Assembly: GCF_034119865.1 (NCBI RefSeq)
Contig: NZ_CP139421.1
Coordinates: forward strand, 3,472,001 to 3,536,000
Reading direction: 5' to 3'
DNA: 64,000 nt
Origin: Algoriphagus sp. NG3
GTDB lineage: Bacteria > Bacteroidota > Bacteroidia > Cytophagales > Cyclobacteriaceae
The notes below the pieces were generated by a model. It saw only the letters and a program-made list of their open reading frames with translations, was not told the origin of the DNA and made no database searches. Positions 52,504 to 60,487 of the stretch are shown here, one piece after another. Within the stretch, counting starts at the first letter, position 1, and each line of letters opens with the position of its first letter. The translations under genes and the position numbers were made by a program.

Positions 52504-53584
52504 AGTCTATGTATAAAAAAACGCTGAAATCTGTATGGGTTTCAGATATGAACAGCTGGTAATGATCAATAAAATGGTGGGCTAGAATCCGGTCAACTGC
52601 CCCTAATCCAAATTGCGAGGATTGTTCCGGGGAGGTGATGTCTTTGGCATTATCAATCGAAAATACGAAGCGCTGGTACCCATGGGCCAGCGTGATGAGG
52701 CGCATGTTCAAGACGCAAGGGGTATCGGGATCGAAACAACGCCCATGTTTGAAAGTATTTTCAACAAAGCTCATCAAGGTGCCTTTGGGGACCACCAGCC
52801 TGGAACATTGCTCCAAGTCCAGCCGATGAGTCAAGTTAAAGCTGAGCTTGTCAGGAAACCTACTTCGCTGGCAAGAAATAAGGTATTCTATTGCCTTTAC
52901 TTCCTCATTCAGAAAATTGGGATCGCGTGGGTCTTTGTAGCAGTAAGACAGCAGTGCGGAAAAGTTATTAAAATCCTCATATAAATCACGGGACAGCGGA
53001 TAAATAGAAGCGGCGAAACCACTGAAAAGATTGATTACCATATGGGGATTAAGCTGTATGGAAGTATGGTCGATCCGAATACGGTCGTATTCCAATTGGA
53101 GCCTGTTCTTTTCACTTATGGTTTTAATGGCAACTACCATTCCCCATAGTGCAACAATGTAAATCTGAAATTGGAAGATTCTCATCCCCTCTTTGACTAT
53201 AAACTCCTTTGGGTCTATACCCTCAAAAAGCGGTGTGCCTAAAATGGTTAATTTCAGGAATAGATATGCTATAAAAAGTAATATAAGCAATACCGTTAGT
53301 TTTTTCCATTTTTTTAAATAGAGCACATTTGGCAGGAAGACGAAAAAAACAAACTGCTGAAAGAACCCTCCTCCCAAATAGTGCAATGCTATAATTTTCA
53401 GAGAAGCAAAATCAATATTTGAATAAATCCTGGTGATGACATCCACTCCCAAATAGACTGTCCAAAGTAACCAAACCACTCCTATTGGATACTTATTCAC
53501 TATAAAAATCAGGTTGTCTACATTGAATTCCCCTTTGTTTACAACACTTTCTTTGTTAAGAAATTGACGAATAATAGATTTCAT
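52472..53584 (-). CDS. LytS-like sensor histidine kinase
   Basis: I take the ATG at 53582-53584 (MKSIIRQFLNKESVVNKGEF); an upstream ATG at 53632 adds 16 residues and would overlap the peptide gene. Four or five membrane segments occupy residues about 25-170 (YPIGVVWLLWTVYLGVDVI, LLILLFIAYLFLKLTI). The His_kinase domain has the phospho-His in IQLNPHMVINLFSG and the N-box GTLMSFVENTFKHGR; FGLGAVDRIL is the G-box region. This architecture is the Bacteroidota LytS/YehU type, where the membrane part senses an unknown signal. It shares its 5' region with two fragments elsewhere in the locus. Confidence 0.9.
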   Translation of the reverse strand: MKSIIRQFLNKESVVNKGEFNVDNLIFIVNKYPIGVVWLLWTVYLGVDVITRIYSNIDFASLKIIALHYLGGGFFQQFVFFVFLPNVLYLKKWKKLTVLLILLFIAYLFLKLTILGTPLFEGIDPKEFIVKEGMRIFQFQIYIVALWGMVVAIKTISEKNRLQLEYDRIRIDHTSIQLNPHMVINLFSGFAASIYPLSRDLYEDFNNFSALLSYCYKDPRDPNFLNEEVKAIEYLISCQRSRFPDKLSFNLTHRLDLEQCSRLVVPKGTLMSFVENTFKHGRCFDPDTPCVLNMRLITLAHGYQRFVFSIDNAKDITSPEQSSQFGLGAVDRILAHHFIDHYQLFISETHTDFSVFLYIDYEGDFTNWIA

Positions 53585-53605
53585 ACTCACAAAACATATA
53601 CAATC

Positions 53606-53758
53606 ATGATAAAAGAAACTGAATACAAGCAATGTCTAAGAGCATTGGAACAAAGTGAGACCAAGCTCTTGTATAACCATGAAACGAGTGGTGGGAAAAT
53701 GGTAACAACCAGTTTTACCAGTGAATGTCCCACTACTATAACAAGTATTAGTAACTAA
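53606..53758 (+). CDS. Candidate RiPP precursor peptide
   Basis: A 50-residue peptide starting at the ATG 53606. The leader-like N-terminus (MIKETEYKQCLRALEQSETK, then LLYNHETSGG) ends in a Gly29-Gly30 pair, the usual cleavage motif of peptidase-containing exporters. The remaining 20 residues are KMVTTSFTSECPTTITSISN, with ten Ser/Thr and one Cys: a core suited to a dehydratase and at most one lanthionine ring. It is divergent from the sensor kinase, 21 bases apart, 2.1 kb from the LanB gene. No database match can be checked. It could instead be a truncated protein, since the frame continues open beyond its stop. Confidence 0.5.
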   Translation: MIKETEYKQCLRALEQSETKLLYNHETSGGKMVTTSFTSECPTTITSISN

Positions 53759-53888
53759 CCGGTCTTAGGAGCATCCTGGACGTATGGAAAAGAAGGTGAT
53801 GCTACTAAGTTAACTTATGAATACCCATCAAAGCTGACCAAAAGCTATATACCGGATCGTCATTCCGGCGGAGAAAACCTCCAACTCA
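53759..53888 (+). pseudogene. Open in-frame continuation after the peptide stop codon
   Basis: Directly after the TAA at 53756-53758 the same frame reads PVLGASWTYGKEGDATKLTY and then EYPSKLTKSYIPDRHSGGEN without a stop until after the terminator hairpin. Composition is protein-like. It could be the tail of a longer ancestral protein cut by a nonsense change, or a second precursor without its own start. Confidence 0.35.
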
Positions 53889-53917
53889 GGATCTGCCTTG
53901 GAAGCAGGTCCTTTTTT
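53889..53917 (+). terminator. Terminator after the candidate precursor
   Basis: GGATCTGC (53889-53896) pairs with GCAGGTCC (53904-53911) with one G-T pair, followed by six T. Confidence 0.8.
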
Positions 53918-54119
53918 ATTGTTTCCTAAATAATATATCTGTCAACTCATTGACGGGGATACCATGAAAATCGGCGAATTCCTGAAAAGTAATCAGGCTA
54001 TGCTTTCCCTTTCCCAATTTTTTTCTTACCCGGTTTAGCACATTATAAGCATAGGACCTACTTCGCCCTGTGAAAATCATAATATCCTGAGCATAGATAA
54101 CAATTCTATTGATCAGCAT
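53916..54119 (-). CDS. Small helix-turn-helix protein
   Basis: A 67-residue protein: MLINRIVIYAQDIMIFTGRS, RSYAYNVLNRVRKKLGKGKH, then ITFQEFADFHGIPVNELTDI. The pattern is a short winged or simple helix-turn-helix of a type often found as orphan regulators in Bacteroidota. It converges on the peptide terminator. The DNA-binding role is inferred from helical pattern. Confidence 0.65.
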   Translation of the reverse strand: MLINRIVIYAQDIMIFTGRSRSYAYNVLNRVRKKLGKGKHSLITFQEFADFHGIPVNELTDILFRKQ

Positions 54120-54366
54120 ACATGTTTACTTGAACAAAAAAGGCAATTGTATCCATGGTCACATTGCCTGATAGCCGATACAGTAAAAAGCACCGGAAAA
54201 GCCATGCATGAATAGAAATGTAGTTGTCTTTTTTAAGAAAACAAACTAATACATCATTTTTCTTAAAAAAAGTAATACAAAAAGAGGGATATTCCAAAAT
54301 AACAGAAGAAGGAACTGTAAGATCACAGTCCGGACAAATCAAAAAAGCATCGAGAGCAAGGCGCAA
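54106..54366 (-). CDS. Small unrecognised protein coupled to the HTH gene
   Basis: An 86-residue frame (MRLALDAFLICPDCDLTVPS then SVILEYPSFCITFFKKNDVL), ending FFVQVNMYADQ. It overlaps the HTH gene start by 14 bases and precedes it in the transcript. Composition is hydrophobic but without a clean membrane segment. A real gene is likely from the overlap and codon pattern, but I cannot name it. Confidence 0.45.
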   Translation of the reverse strand: MRLALDAFLICPDCDLTVPSSVILEYPSFCITFFKKNDVLVCFLKKDNYISIHAWLFRCFLLYRLSGNVTMDTIAFFVQVNMYADQ

Positions 54367-54402
54367 TGAAAGTACTGCATAAAAAAACTGTTGATGTGTG
54401 AT

Positions 54403-54441
54403 ATCAGGTTGTCTGCCACAGGTATTCCACTGTGTACAACA
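54403..54441 (-). pseudogene. Fragment related to the 5' end of the sensor-kinase gene (copy 2)
   Basis: Aligns without gaps to 48860-48898 (32 of 39) and to the intact kinase 5' end at 53508-53546. On the minus strand it reads ...VADNLI, compare VDNLI in the kinase. A further hairpin CCCGAT-ATCGGG lies at about 54539-54561. The 54367-54601 spacer has no other feature. Confidence 0.5.
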
Positions 54442-54601
54442 TTTTCTTGGAAAGCATTCTATTTTCTATTGAAATTTAGAATAACCCGGTCGCAAGTATG
54501 CCGGGATTCTTGGGCTAACCCCATACCTCGCCCCAGCTCCCGATATCACTTTGTTCATCGGGAAGAGGGAGTCAGTCAGTGCTAACGATGATGATGTGAA
54601 T

Positions 54602-55000
54602 ATGAGCAAGATCTTCAATACCATACTAATTCTCCTCTGGACCTATACCGGTCTGGATAAGCTGATCCGCTGGGATGCGAGCAGGAAGGCATTTCTGAAT
54701 CAGCCGATGCCGAATGGGCTGGAGGAGGTTTTGGCCTATGCAGTGCCTATAGTAGAGTTGCTGATCGCCCTGCTCCTACTCTTTTCTATTACCCGATGGT
54801 GGGGATACTTAGGCAGCATTTTATTGCTGACGGTATTTACCACCTATGTGGGACTGATCTGGGTGGGGGCTTTCCCCAGGGTGCCGTGTAATTGTGCAGG
54901 GGTCATAGACAGTATGGGTTGGGCAGCGCATTTCTGGATGAACCTCGGGTTGATTGGGGTTTCGATAGTTGGAATGAGGTTAGAAAGTCAGAAAGATTAA
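54602..55000 (+). CDS. MauE/DoxX-like redox-associated membrane protein
   Basis: Starting at the ATG 54602 the protein has 132 residues and four membrane segments (IFNTILILLWTYTGLDKLI, AVPIVELLIALLLLFSI, YLGSILLLTVFTTYVGLIWV, AAHFWMNLGLIGVSIVGM). A Cys-x-Cys pair sits in PRVPCNCAGVIDSM between helices three and four. This is the MauE-like arrangement, related to VKOR/DsbD partners that move electrons for disulphide formation. An earlier in-frame ATG at 54551 adds 17 polar residues and is less likely. It precedes a small exported protein with two Cys. Confidence 0.85.
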   Translation: MSKIFNTILILLWTYTGLDKLIRWDASRKAFLNQPMPNGLEEVLAYAVPIVELLIALLLLFSITRWWGYLGSILLLTVFTTYVGLIWVGAFPRVPCNCAGVIDSMGWAAHFWMNLGLIGVSIVGMRLESQKD

Positions 55001-55555
55001 GTCAGAAAGCTGAAAATTGGAGGATTGAAAGATTGGAAGATTAAATGCCGTAGGCATGGCAAATTCAATAGCCGGGGGATTTAACTCCCGGATTTGATGA
55101 TAGCTAAAATTGATTGGCCTCGGGCCAAGAGAGAAAAAGATATCCCCGAGGATGGAAAAGTTGCGTTGGTCAACGGTCGACAGGTCAACTGTCCACAGTA
55201 GTTTGATCAAAATGATATAGTGCAGTCCAGCCCCGATTGATATCTGGGGAGAAGCAAGACAAATGAGCATGTGATCAGACTGAGACTCCTGCACCTTTAT
55301 CCTTGCAGGATTTCGGTTTGCAGTGACGGCAAAAATGGAGTGGTAAGGAGGGCTTATCACTCCGCAGCCCTATAAAGGCAAGGATTGGCTTCAAAAAAGA
55401 CAATAAAAGAGGTTCATTTCTCTTGATGGCTTGGGTTAAGAGACAAGCCAATGCCGATGGACTTCCTCAGGGAGATGCCGAAAACCCTTTTTAGAGTAGG
55501 TATTTAATTTTAAACGTTTTTGCCCTTTTTGATTGTCAAAAAAGAGTACATTCTT
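55001..55555. other. 555-base spacer with hairpins, no gene
   Basis: It holds ATGCCGTAGGCAT (about 55044-55056), a CCGGGGGATTTAACTCCCGG hairpin (about 55071-55091) and scattered AT-rich stretches. Minus-strand open frames here read repeat-like sequence. The promoter for the small exported protein should lie in the last 60 bases, but no clean TAnnTTTG box is visible. Confidence 0.45.
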
Positions 55556-55846
55556 ATGAATAAACTATCAAAACTGCTCCCTGCACTGGCATTGGTGCTG
55601 GGAGCAACATTTGCAGTAGCCTTTTCTTTCCCCAAGACCCAAACAGGCATGTTTGGGCTCGACGGAACAACCTGGTACGATGTGACAGAAACTGATCCAG
55701 ATGAAGACACCTATGTGTGCGATCAATCTGACCCAGAAGGATGTCTTTATGATGCTCCTTTTGGAGTTGGAAGTCCAATTGGAGGTCCCACTCAGGGATT
55801 GAAGTTTATTGTCCAAAACGAAGACAATTTGATCGAGGCGCAGTAA
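55556..55846 (+). CDS. DUF6520-like small exported protein
   Basis: A 96-residue protein with a signal peptide (KLLPALALVLGATFAVAF) and a short acidic mature part with two cysteines (DTYVCDQSDPEGCLYDAPFG). This is the DUF6520 style of small Bacteroidota exported proteins found beside MauE-like and SusC/SusD genes. The two Cys may form a disulphide made by the neighbouring redox proteins (MauE-like, TlpA). A terminator follows. The start at 55556 is preferred to 55520 because it begins the signal peptide. Confidence 0.7.
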   Translation: MNKLSKLLPALALVLGATFAVAFSFPKTQTGMFGLDGTTWYDVTETDPDEDTYVCDQSDPEGCLYDAPFGVGSPIGGPTQGLKFIVQNEDNLIEAQ

Positions 55847-55854
55847 GACTGGTT

Positions 55855-55883
55855 GGCCGGGATTAGTTTCCCGGCCTATTTTT
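55855..55883. terminator. Terminator between DUF6520-like and susD-like genes
   Basis: Perfect 8-base stem GGCCGGGA (55855-55862) / TCCCGGCC (55869-55876) with 6-base loop and TATTTTT after it. It serves the plus-strand gene; the converging SusD gene ends 3 bases beyond. Confidence 0.85.
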
Positions 55884-55885
55884 CT

Positions 55886-57202
55886 TCAATTAATTTCGTT
55901 GGTTGGAATAGAAACCTGAAAATTTTCCGGTTTGGTATCAAATGTTATAAGTTCACCTCCAACAATTCTCCTTAATTGTTTCACCTCTGAATCCAGTGCA
56001 TTAAATCTTTTTAAATCCCACCAGCGCTGCCCTCTGAATACCAATGATTTCCTTCGATGATCAAGAACCAGACTTAGCGCACTTTCTTGATCTAAACCTC
56101 CAACATATTCATATCCCTCAATCCTCATTTCTAGCAACTGATTGAGGAAAGCTAATCCTTCTTCCGTTCTTCCAGTTCGAACATTGCATTCCGCCAAGAG
56201 CAAAAGAATTTCATCCAATGCTATCCCTGTGAAGACATCGGGTCTACCGGTGTAATTTCCTTTGAATGATTGAAATCCAGCTCCATTTAAAAACAAAAGT
56301 TCCCTCCGGAAATCCGTGGTATCGTAGCTGTTCACTAATAAAGAATCCACAAAAGCTGAATTATTTGAGGCAACCACGGATATAGCAGTCATAGTTGTGA
56401 AAAGGACCACTTCAGAATTAAAGTTTGTAACCGGAAATGCGGGATTCATATTGAGAGAGGCATAATCCATGAGCTCAAAGTCTCCTTCAAGTATTTTTTC
56501 TCCAAAAGCTATCGCCTGCTCGTAATTCCCCAGGTATAAATGGATTCTTGCCATCAAAGCATAACCTGAATAGATACTTGGCTGCGTAGGGTAAGCAGTA
56601 GTCTGGCTGAGATACTGAAGCGAATTCTGAAGATCATTTAAGATAAATTCAAAAGCTTCGGAAGAAGTAAGGTTACCCTGAGGGTTTCCCAATGCAGACG
56701 ATATCCTCAAAGGGATTTGGGTCTGCGAAACATTTGCAGCATTTGGATGAGGAAGAAACAGCATTGCCAATTCAAAATATCCATGCGCCCTCCAAAATAA
56801 GGCCTTGCCAAGCAAGTTGCTTTTTTCTTCTTCGGTCCAATCTGGATTTTCGGACAGCTTATCCAAAACGACATTCGAAGTAAATACTTTCCTATATAGG
56901 TTAAAATAGTCCTCTGGAATCTCATCCAAATTATACGGTGTAGTGTTCCATGCATAAGCCTGTTGTTGCCAGGGTGAATACCTCTGCACATTGGACTCCG
57001 TGGTCCAGAAATCATCAGAATAGATGAACGGAAGAGGTGCACTGACATTGACTCTTGAGTAATTGTCTAGTATTGCCTCGTATTCAAGGAAGGATTCGGG
57101 TACCAATATTGATTTTTGGGGTTTTGCATCCAAGAATTCCTCACATGATGTCAACAAAGCCAAGCAACAAAAACAGACAATGGCTGATCGTATATTTTTC
57201 AT
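55886..57202 (-). CDS. SusD/RagB-family outer-membrane lipoprotein
   Basis: A 438-residue lipoprotein (signal ending LALLTSC, lipid Cys near residue 20) with the SusD fold: EEFLDAKPQKSILVPESF, TPR-like helices (KALFWRAHGYFELAMLFLP, SIYSGYALMARIHLYLGNYE), and a C-terminal VLDHRRKSLVFRGQRWWDLK. It acts as the lid of a SusC importer at the cell surface. It is somewhat short for SusD (often 500 or more). It lies 93 bases downstream of the SusC gene in the same operon. The substrate is not evident; no glycoside hydrolase is nearby. Confidence 0.93.
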   Translation of the reverse strand: MKNIRSAIVCFCCLALLTSCEEFLDAKPQKSILVPESFLEYEAILDNYSRVNVSAPLPFIYSDDFWTTESNVQRYSPWQQQAYAWNTTPYNLDEIPEDYFNLYRKVFTSNVVLDKLSENPDWTEEEKSNLLGKALFWRAHGYFELAMLFLPHPNAANVSQTQIPLRISSALGNPQGNLTSSEAFEFILNDLQNSLQYLSQTTAYPTQPSIYSGYALMARIHLYLGNYEQAIAFGEKILEGDFELMDYASLNMNPAFPVTNFNSEVVLFTTMTAISVVASNNSAFVDSLLVNSYDTTDFRRELLFLNGAGFQSFKGNYTGRPDVFTGIALDEILLLLAECNVRTGRTEEGLAFLNQLLEMRIEGYEYVGGLDQESALSLVLDHRRKSLVFRGQRWWDLKRFNALDSEVKQLRRIVGGELITFDTKPENFQVSIPTNEIN

Positions 57203-57295
57203 TTTTGTATAGTTTAGAATAAAACAAGCTTTAAAGCATGTTCCAATCCCTCAAACTGTTCATCTCGGGATTGAAACCATGCGGTTTATATTTGA

Positions 57296-60200
57296 CTAAA
57301 AGTCAAGCTTAAGTCCAAAAGCCAAACTTTTTAAAGGTCTTGCATTTTGGAAATCAGGGTCAAGGGGATCCGATGAAGCTTTCCAGATAATTCCAAGATT
57401 ATTTGCATAAGCATATAGCTCCGTTCTTTTGAAAGGCAGCCAACTTATTATGCTCTGATCCAATGAATAGCTGAATCTGATATCCTGAAGTCTAATGTGA
57501 TCTCCCCGTTCAACCAGTACAGCGGAGTTGGTGTAAAACAAATGTCTGGTAGTAATTGCAGTTTCAGGGAGAGAAGGAACTTGGGTAACCAGCTCATCTC
57601 CCGGTTCCAACCACCTTTTTTCAAAGTCCCCATGTCCGATCTGGCCCCTTAATAAACTAAAATAATCTATAGAAGGTCTTCTGTAGTAGTATCCAAACCT
57701 ATAGGACACGTTGACCGAAAGACTAAAACCACGATAGCTAAAAGTGTTTCTCAATGCTCCAAAATCCGTGGGTCGGGACGATCCGTGAAATTGGATGTTT
57801 TCCAAAGTGGAGCCTGATAGAATCGCTGAGTAATTTTCAGAAGTCTCCCCATCCAGAAAACCGATTGGATTTCCAGTATCCGCATTTAACCCTCCCCATG
57901 GGTAAGAATAAACTGAAAACAGAGGATTACCTTCCACAGGTATCGGATTGGCATTTGAAAATGATCCGATGAGTGCTGAAGCGTCGTATTCAAGGTCCAC
58001 AATTTTGACCTCATCAGAAACTCTTGAATAAAATAAATCCGTCTGCCATCCTAAGGCTCCTGTAAGCCAGTCCCCTCCCAGGACCAAATCAAGCCCCCTA
58101 GTTTCTGTGGATGCGTAATTGGAAGTGACCCGAAGAAACCCTGATGAGATTGATGGCTCATATTGACCAATCAGGTCTATTCCTGTTTTACGGAAAAATT
58201 CCAATGATCCCCGGAACTTCCCTCCTTTGGACTCGAAGTCCATTCCTGAGTTCCATATCCTAACCTTTTCCCAAGTCAAGCCGGGATTGGGTGGATTGGA
58301 GATATTAGCACCAGGAATATTGGCAATGAATGAGCTTGCCGGAAAATTGAAATAACTGGCTGTCATGTCTGCAGACAAATTCTTATCCAAATTGCCACTG
58401 AATCCGTAACTGGCTTTCAATTTCAAATAAGCTCCACCAAGAAATGAAGAAAATTTTTCTTGGCTGATGGTCCAGCCCAGTCCTGCAGACCAGAGCGGTA
58501 CTCCCCTGTTGTTGGCATCTACTCCAAAGAAGTTTGATTGATCTTTTCGAATACTGGCGGTGAAATCAAGTTTGTTTTTATAGGTATATCCCCCATTTCC
58601 ATAAAAAGACACAAATCGGTCTGTAAATCCTGAATGCGCCTGTCTTGGATCAATGGAAAAGGACCGGGAAGGATTGAATTGATAAGGAAACCGGGTCAGG
58701 TAATCCATCACCCGACTCGTGGCCAACTGGTCATTATATCCAAAAAACCGGATGGAGTTGCTTTCTCCCTGGAGGTCACGGATTTCAGTTCCTACTATCA
58801 GATTTACTTGATGGTCAGCTCCAATTTTTTTTCGATAACTGAGTACGCTCCTTACCGTATGTGAATACGAATCACTTTCATCCAGATCCAGTATTGCCCC
58901 TGTCGGGATAGGCCTACTCAGAATTCCATTATCATCAATTTGGGTATATTGATTTACCAAATCTCGAACATAATAAAGTGATTCCGGATTCAGTTCCCTG
59001 TTCCTACCTCTATTTGTCCAATATTGATAAGACACCTCAGCCTGAAATCCGGGTAGGATCTGATAACTTAATCCTGTCTGAAACCTTCCATCCAACCTGT
59101 CACTTTTATAATCCAGCATCCCTATTTCATTTAAGGGTACATTATTCCAATCCAGCAAGCCAAGCCCGGCCACAGAATTCACATACCTCCGGGATAGGTT
59201 GGTATAGACCGGTAGCGGATTGCCCAGATCATCTGCCAATCTGGTGTAAGGATCATTTTGCGGAACTGAAGTACCGGTAATTCCCTTAGCCTTGCTCATA
59301 TATAGACCTACTGTCCAGTTGAGTTTGTTATTGAGAAATTTCCATGAATTTTTCGCTTGAAGCGTCCATCTGTCGTCTTCATTCCAGTAGACTTCCTGCA
59401 GATTTTTGTCATAACCCAGACTGACTGTGTAAGTGTTTGATGTTCCGCCTCCCGTTACAGCCAGTGAATATTGCTGGTTCAACCTTGGTCGGTAATAATA
59501 GCGCTGCAACTCGCGGCGAAGGTCTTGATTTCGGTACATATCCAGAGTTTCGTTGCTTTCCTGAGGAGTTATCAATCCATCACGTTCAGCGATCAAGGTC
59601 TCCACTACCAAGGGTAATGTAGTTCTGTTTGGACTGATTTCCTGGGATCTGTAGAAATTGGATTCAAATAGACTTTTTTGGATATCGACAAAATCCCCCA
59701 TATTCATCTGGGAAGCATAAAACATATCCCGTTCCTGAAACAGGTTGACATTGGAATTAAAACTTACCTGTGTGGGAGTAGCTACATTTCCACTTTTCGT
59801 TGTGATTACAATTACTCCATTTCCTGCCCGTGCTCCCCATATGGATGCAGCTGCCGCATCTTTGAGTACGGTGATCTGCTCAATGTCATTTGGGTTTATA
59901 CTCTCCAGCGGACCATCATAGGGAAAATTGTCCAGAATAATCAGGGGTGAGGCATTGGCAAACAACGTGGATCTGCCCCGGATAGAAATCTGATTTCTTC
60001 CAGTATTTGGCCCCCGATTGAAAATGAGACCTGGGGTCACGTCCTCTAGGCGATCAATGAGGTTGGTACTCACTCGCCTGTTGACCAATTCCCGATCAAC
60101 CGCTACAAATGAGCCAGTTACCCGTTCGGCAGGTAGATTCTGATAGCCTGTCGACATTACTGTAACTTCGTGCAGTGCCTGAACCTCCGGATCCATTAGA

Positions 60201-60487
60201 ATGGTAATTTCTTCAGACTGTGGAAGGCGGACTTCAATTTCCACCGGTGCCATGCCCAAGTAAGTTACCCTCAGTACATATTGTCCTGCAGCTGATTCCA
60301 GTTCGAAGGTTCCGGATTCGTCTGCAATCCCAATTTTGCTGCCCTCTCCCAAGGTCACCATAGCGCCGGGAAGTGGGATATTGTCTGACTTGGAGATCAC
60401 TTTTCCTATTAGTCGATAGGAAGTGTTTTGGGCAAAAAGAAGGTTTGCCCAGATGGCTCCGATAAGTAGTATGAATATTTTTTTCAT
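57296..60487 (-). CDS. SusC/RagA-family TonB-linked outer-membrane receptor
   Basis: A 1063-residue receptor with a signal peptide (ending ANLLFAQ), a carboxypeptidase-D-like domain (residues about 25-95, GKVISKSDNIPLPGAMVTLG) and a plug domain with the SusC signature (ISIRGRSTLFANASPLIILD, IEQITVLKDAAAASIWGARA, GNGVIVITTK). A long 22-strand barrel follows, ending SLAFGLKLDF. It imports a bulky ligand with TonB energy together with the SusD protein. The start overlaps the TlpA-like gene's stop by 4 bases, so the three genes TlpA-SusC-SusD form one operon. Confidence 0.95.
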   Translation of the reverse strand: MKKIFILLIGAIWANLLFAQNTSYRLIGKVISKSDNIPLPGAMVTLGEGSKIGIADESGTFELESAAGQYVLRVTYLGMAPVEIEVRLPQSEEITILMDPEVQALHEVTVMSTGYQNLPAERVTGSFVAVDRELVNRRVSTNLIDRLEDVTPGLIFNRGPNTGRNQISIRGRSTLFANASPLIILDNFPYDGPLESINPNDIEQITVLKDAAAASIWGARAGNGVIVITTKSGNVATPTQVSFNSNVNLFQERDMFYASQMNMGDFVDIQKSLFESNFYRSQEISPNRTTLPLVVETLIAERDGLITPQESNETLDMYRNQDLRRELQRYYYRPRLNQQYSLAVTGGGTSNTYTVSLGYDKNLQEVYWNEDDRWTLQAKNSWKFLNNKLNWTVGLYMSKAKGITGTSVPQNDPYTRLADDLGNPLPVYTNLSRRYVNSVAGLGLLDWNNVPLNEIGMLDYKSDRLDGRFQTGLSYQILPGFQAEVSYQYWTNRGRNRELNPESLYYVRDLVNQYTQIDDNGILSRPIPTGAILDLDESDSYSHTVRSVLSYRKKIGADHQVNLIVGTEIRDLQGESNSIRFFGYNDQLATSRVMDYLTRFPYQFNPSRSFSIDPRQAHSGFTDRFVSFYGNGGYTYKNKLDFTASIRKDQSNFFGVDANNRGVPLWSAGLGWTISQEKFSSFLGGAYLKLKASYGFSGNLDKNLSADMTASYFNFPASSFIANIPGANISNPPNPGLTWEKVRIWNSGMDFESKGGKFRGSLEFFRKTGIDLIGQYEPSISSGFLRVTSNYASTETRGLDLVLGGDWLTGALGWQTDLFYSRVSDEVKIVDLEYDASALIGSFSNANPIPVEGNPLFSVYSYPWGGLNADTGNPIGFLDGETSENYSAILSGSTLENIQFHGSSRPTDFGALRNTFSYRGFSLSVNVSYRFGYYYRRPSIDYFSLLRGQIGHGDFEKRWLEPGDELVTQVPSLPETAITTRHLFYTNSAVLVERGDHIRLQDIRFSYSLDQSIISWLPFKRTELYAYANNLGIIWKASSDPLDPDFQNARPLKSLAFGLKLDF

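Noticed and set aside
36689..54600. Bounded integrative island with an att duplicate of the ssrA 3' end
   Set aside because: I looked for a second copy of the ssrA 3' sequence and for an integrase in the window and saw neither, so defined borders cannot be claimed.
54980..55360. 126-codon minus-strand frame after the MauE-like gene
   Set aside because: Passes through hairpin repeats; composition non-coding.
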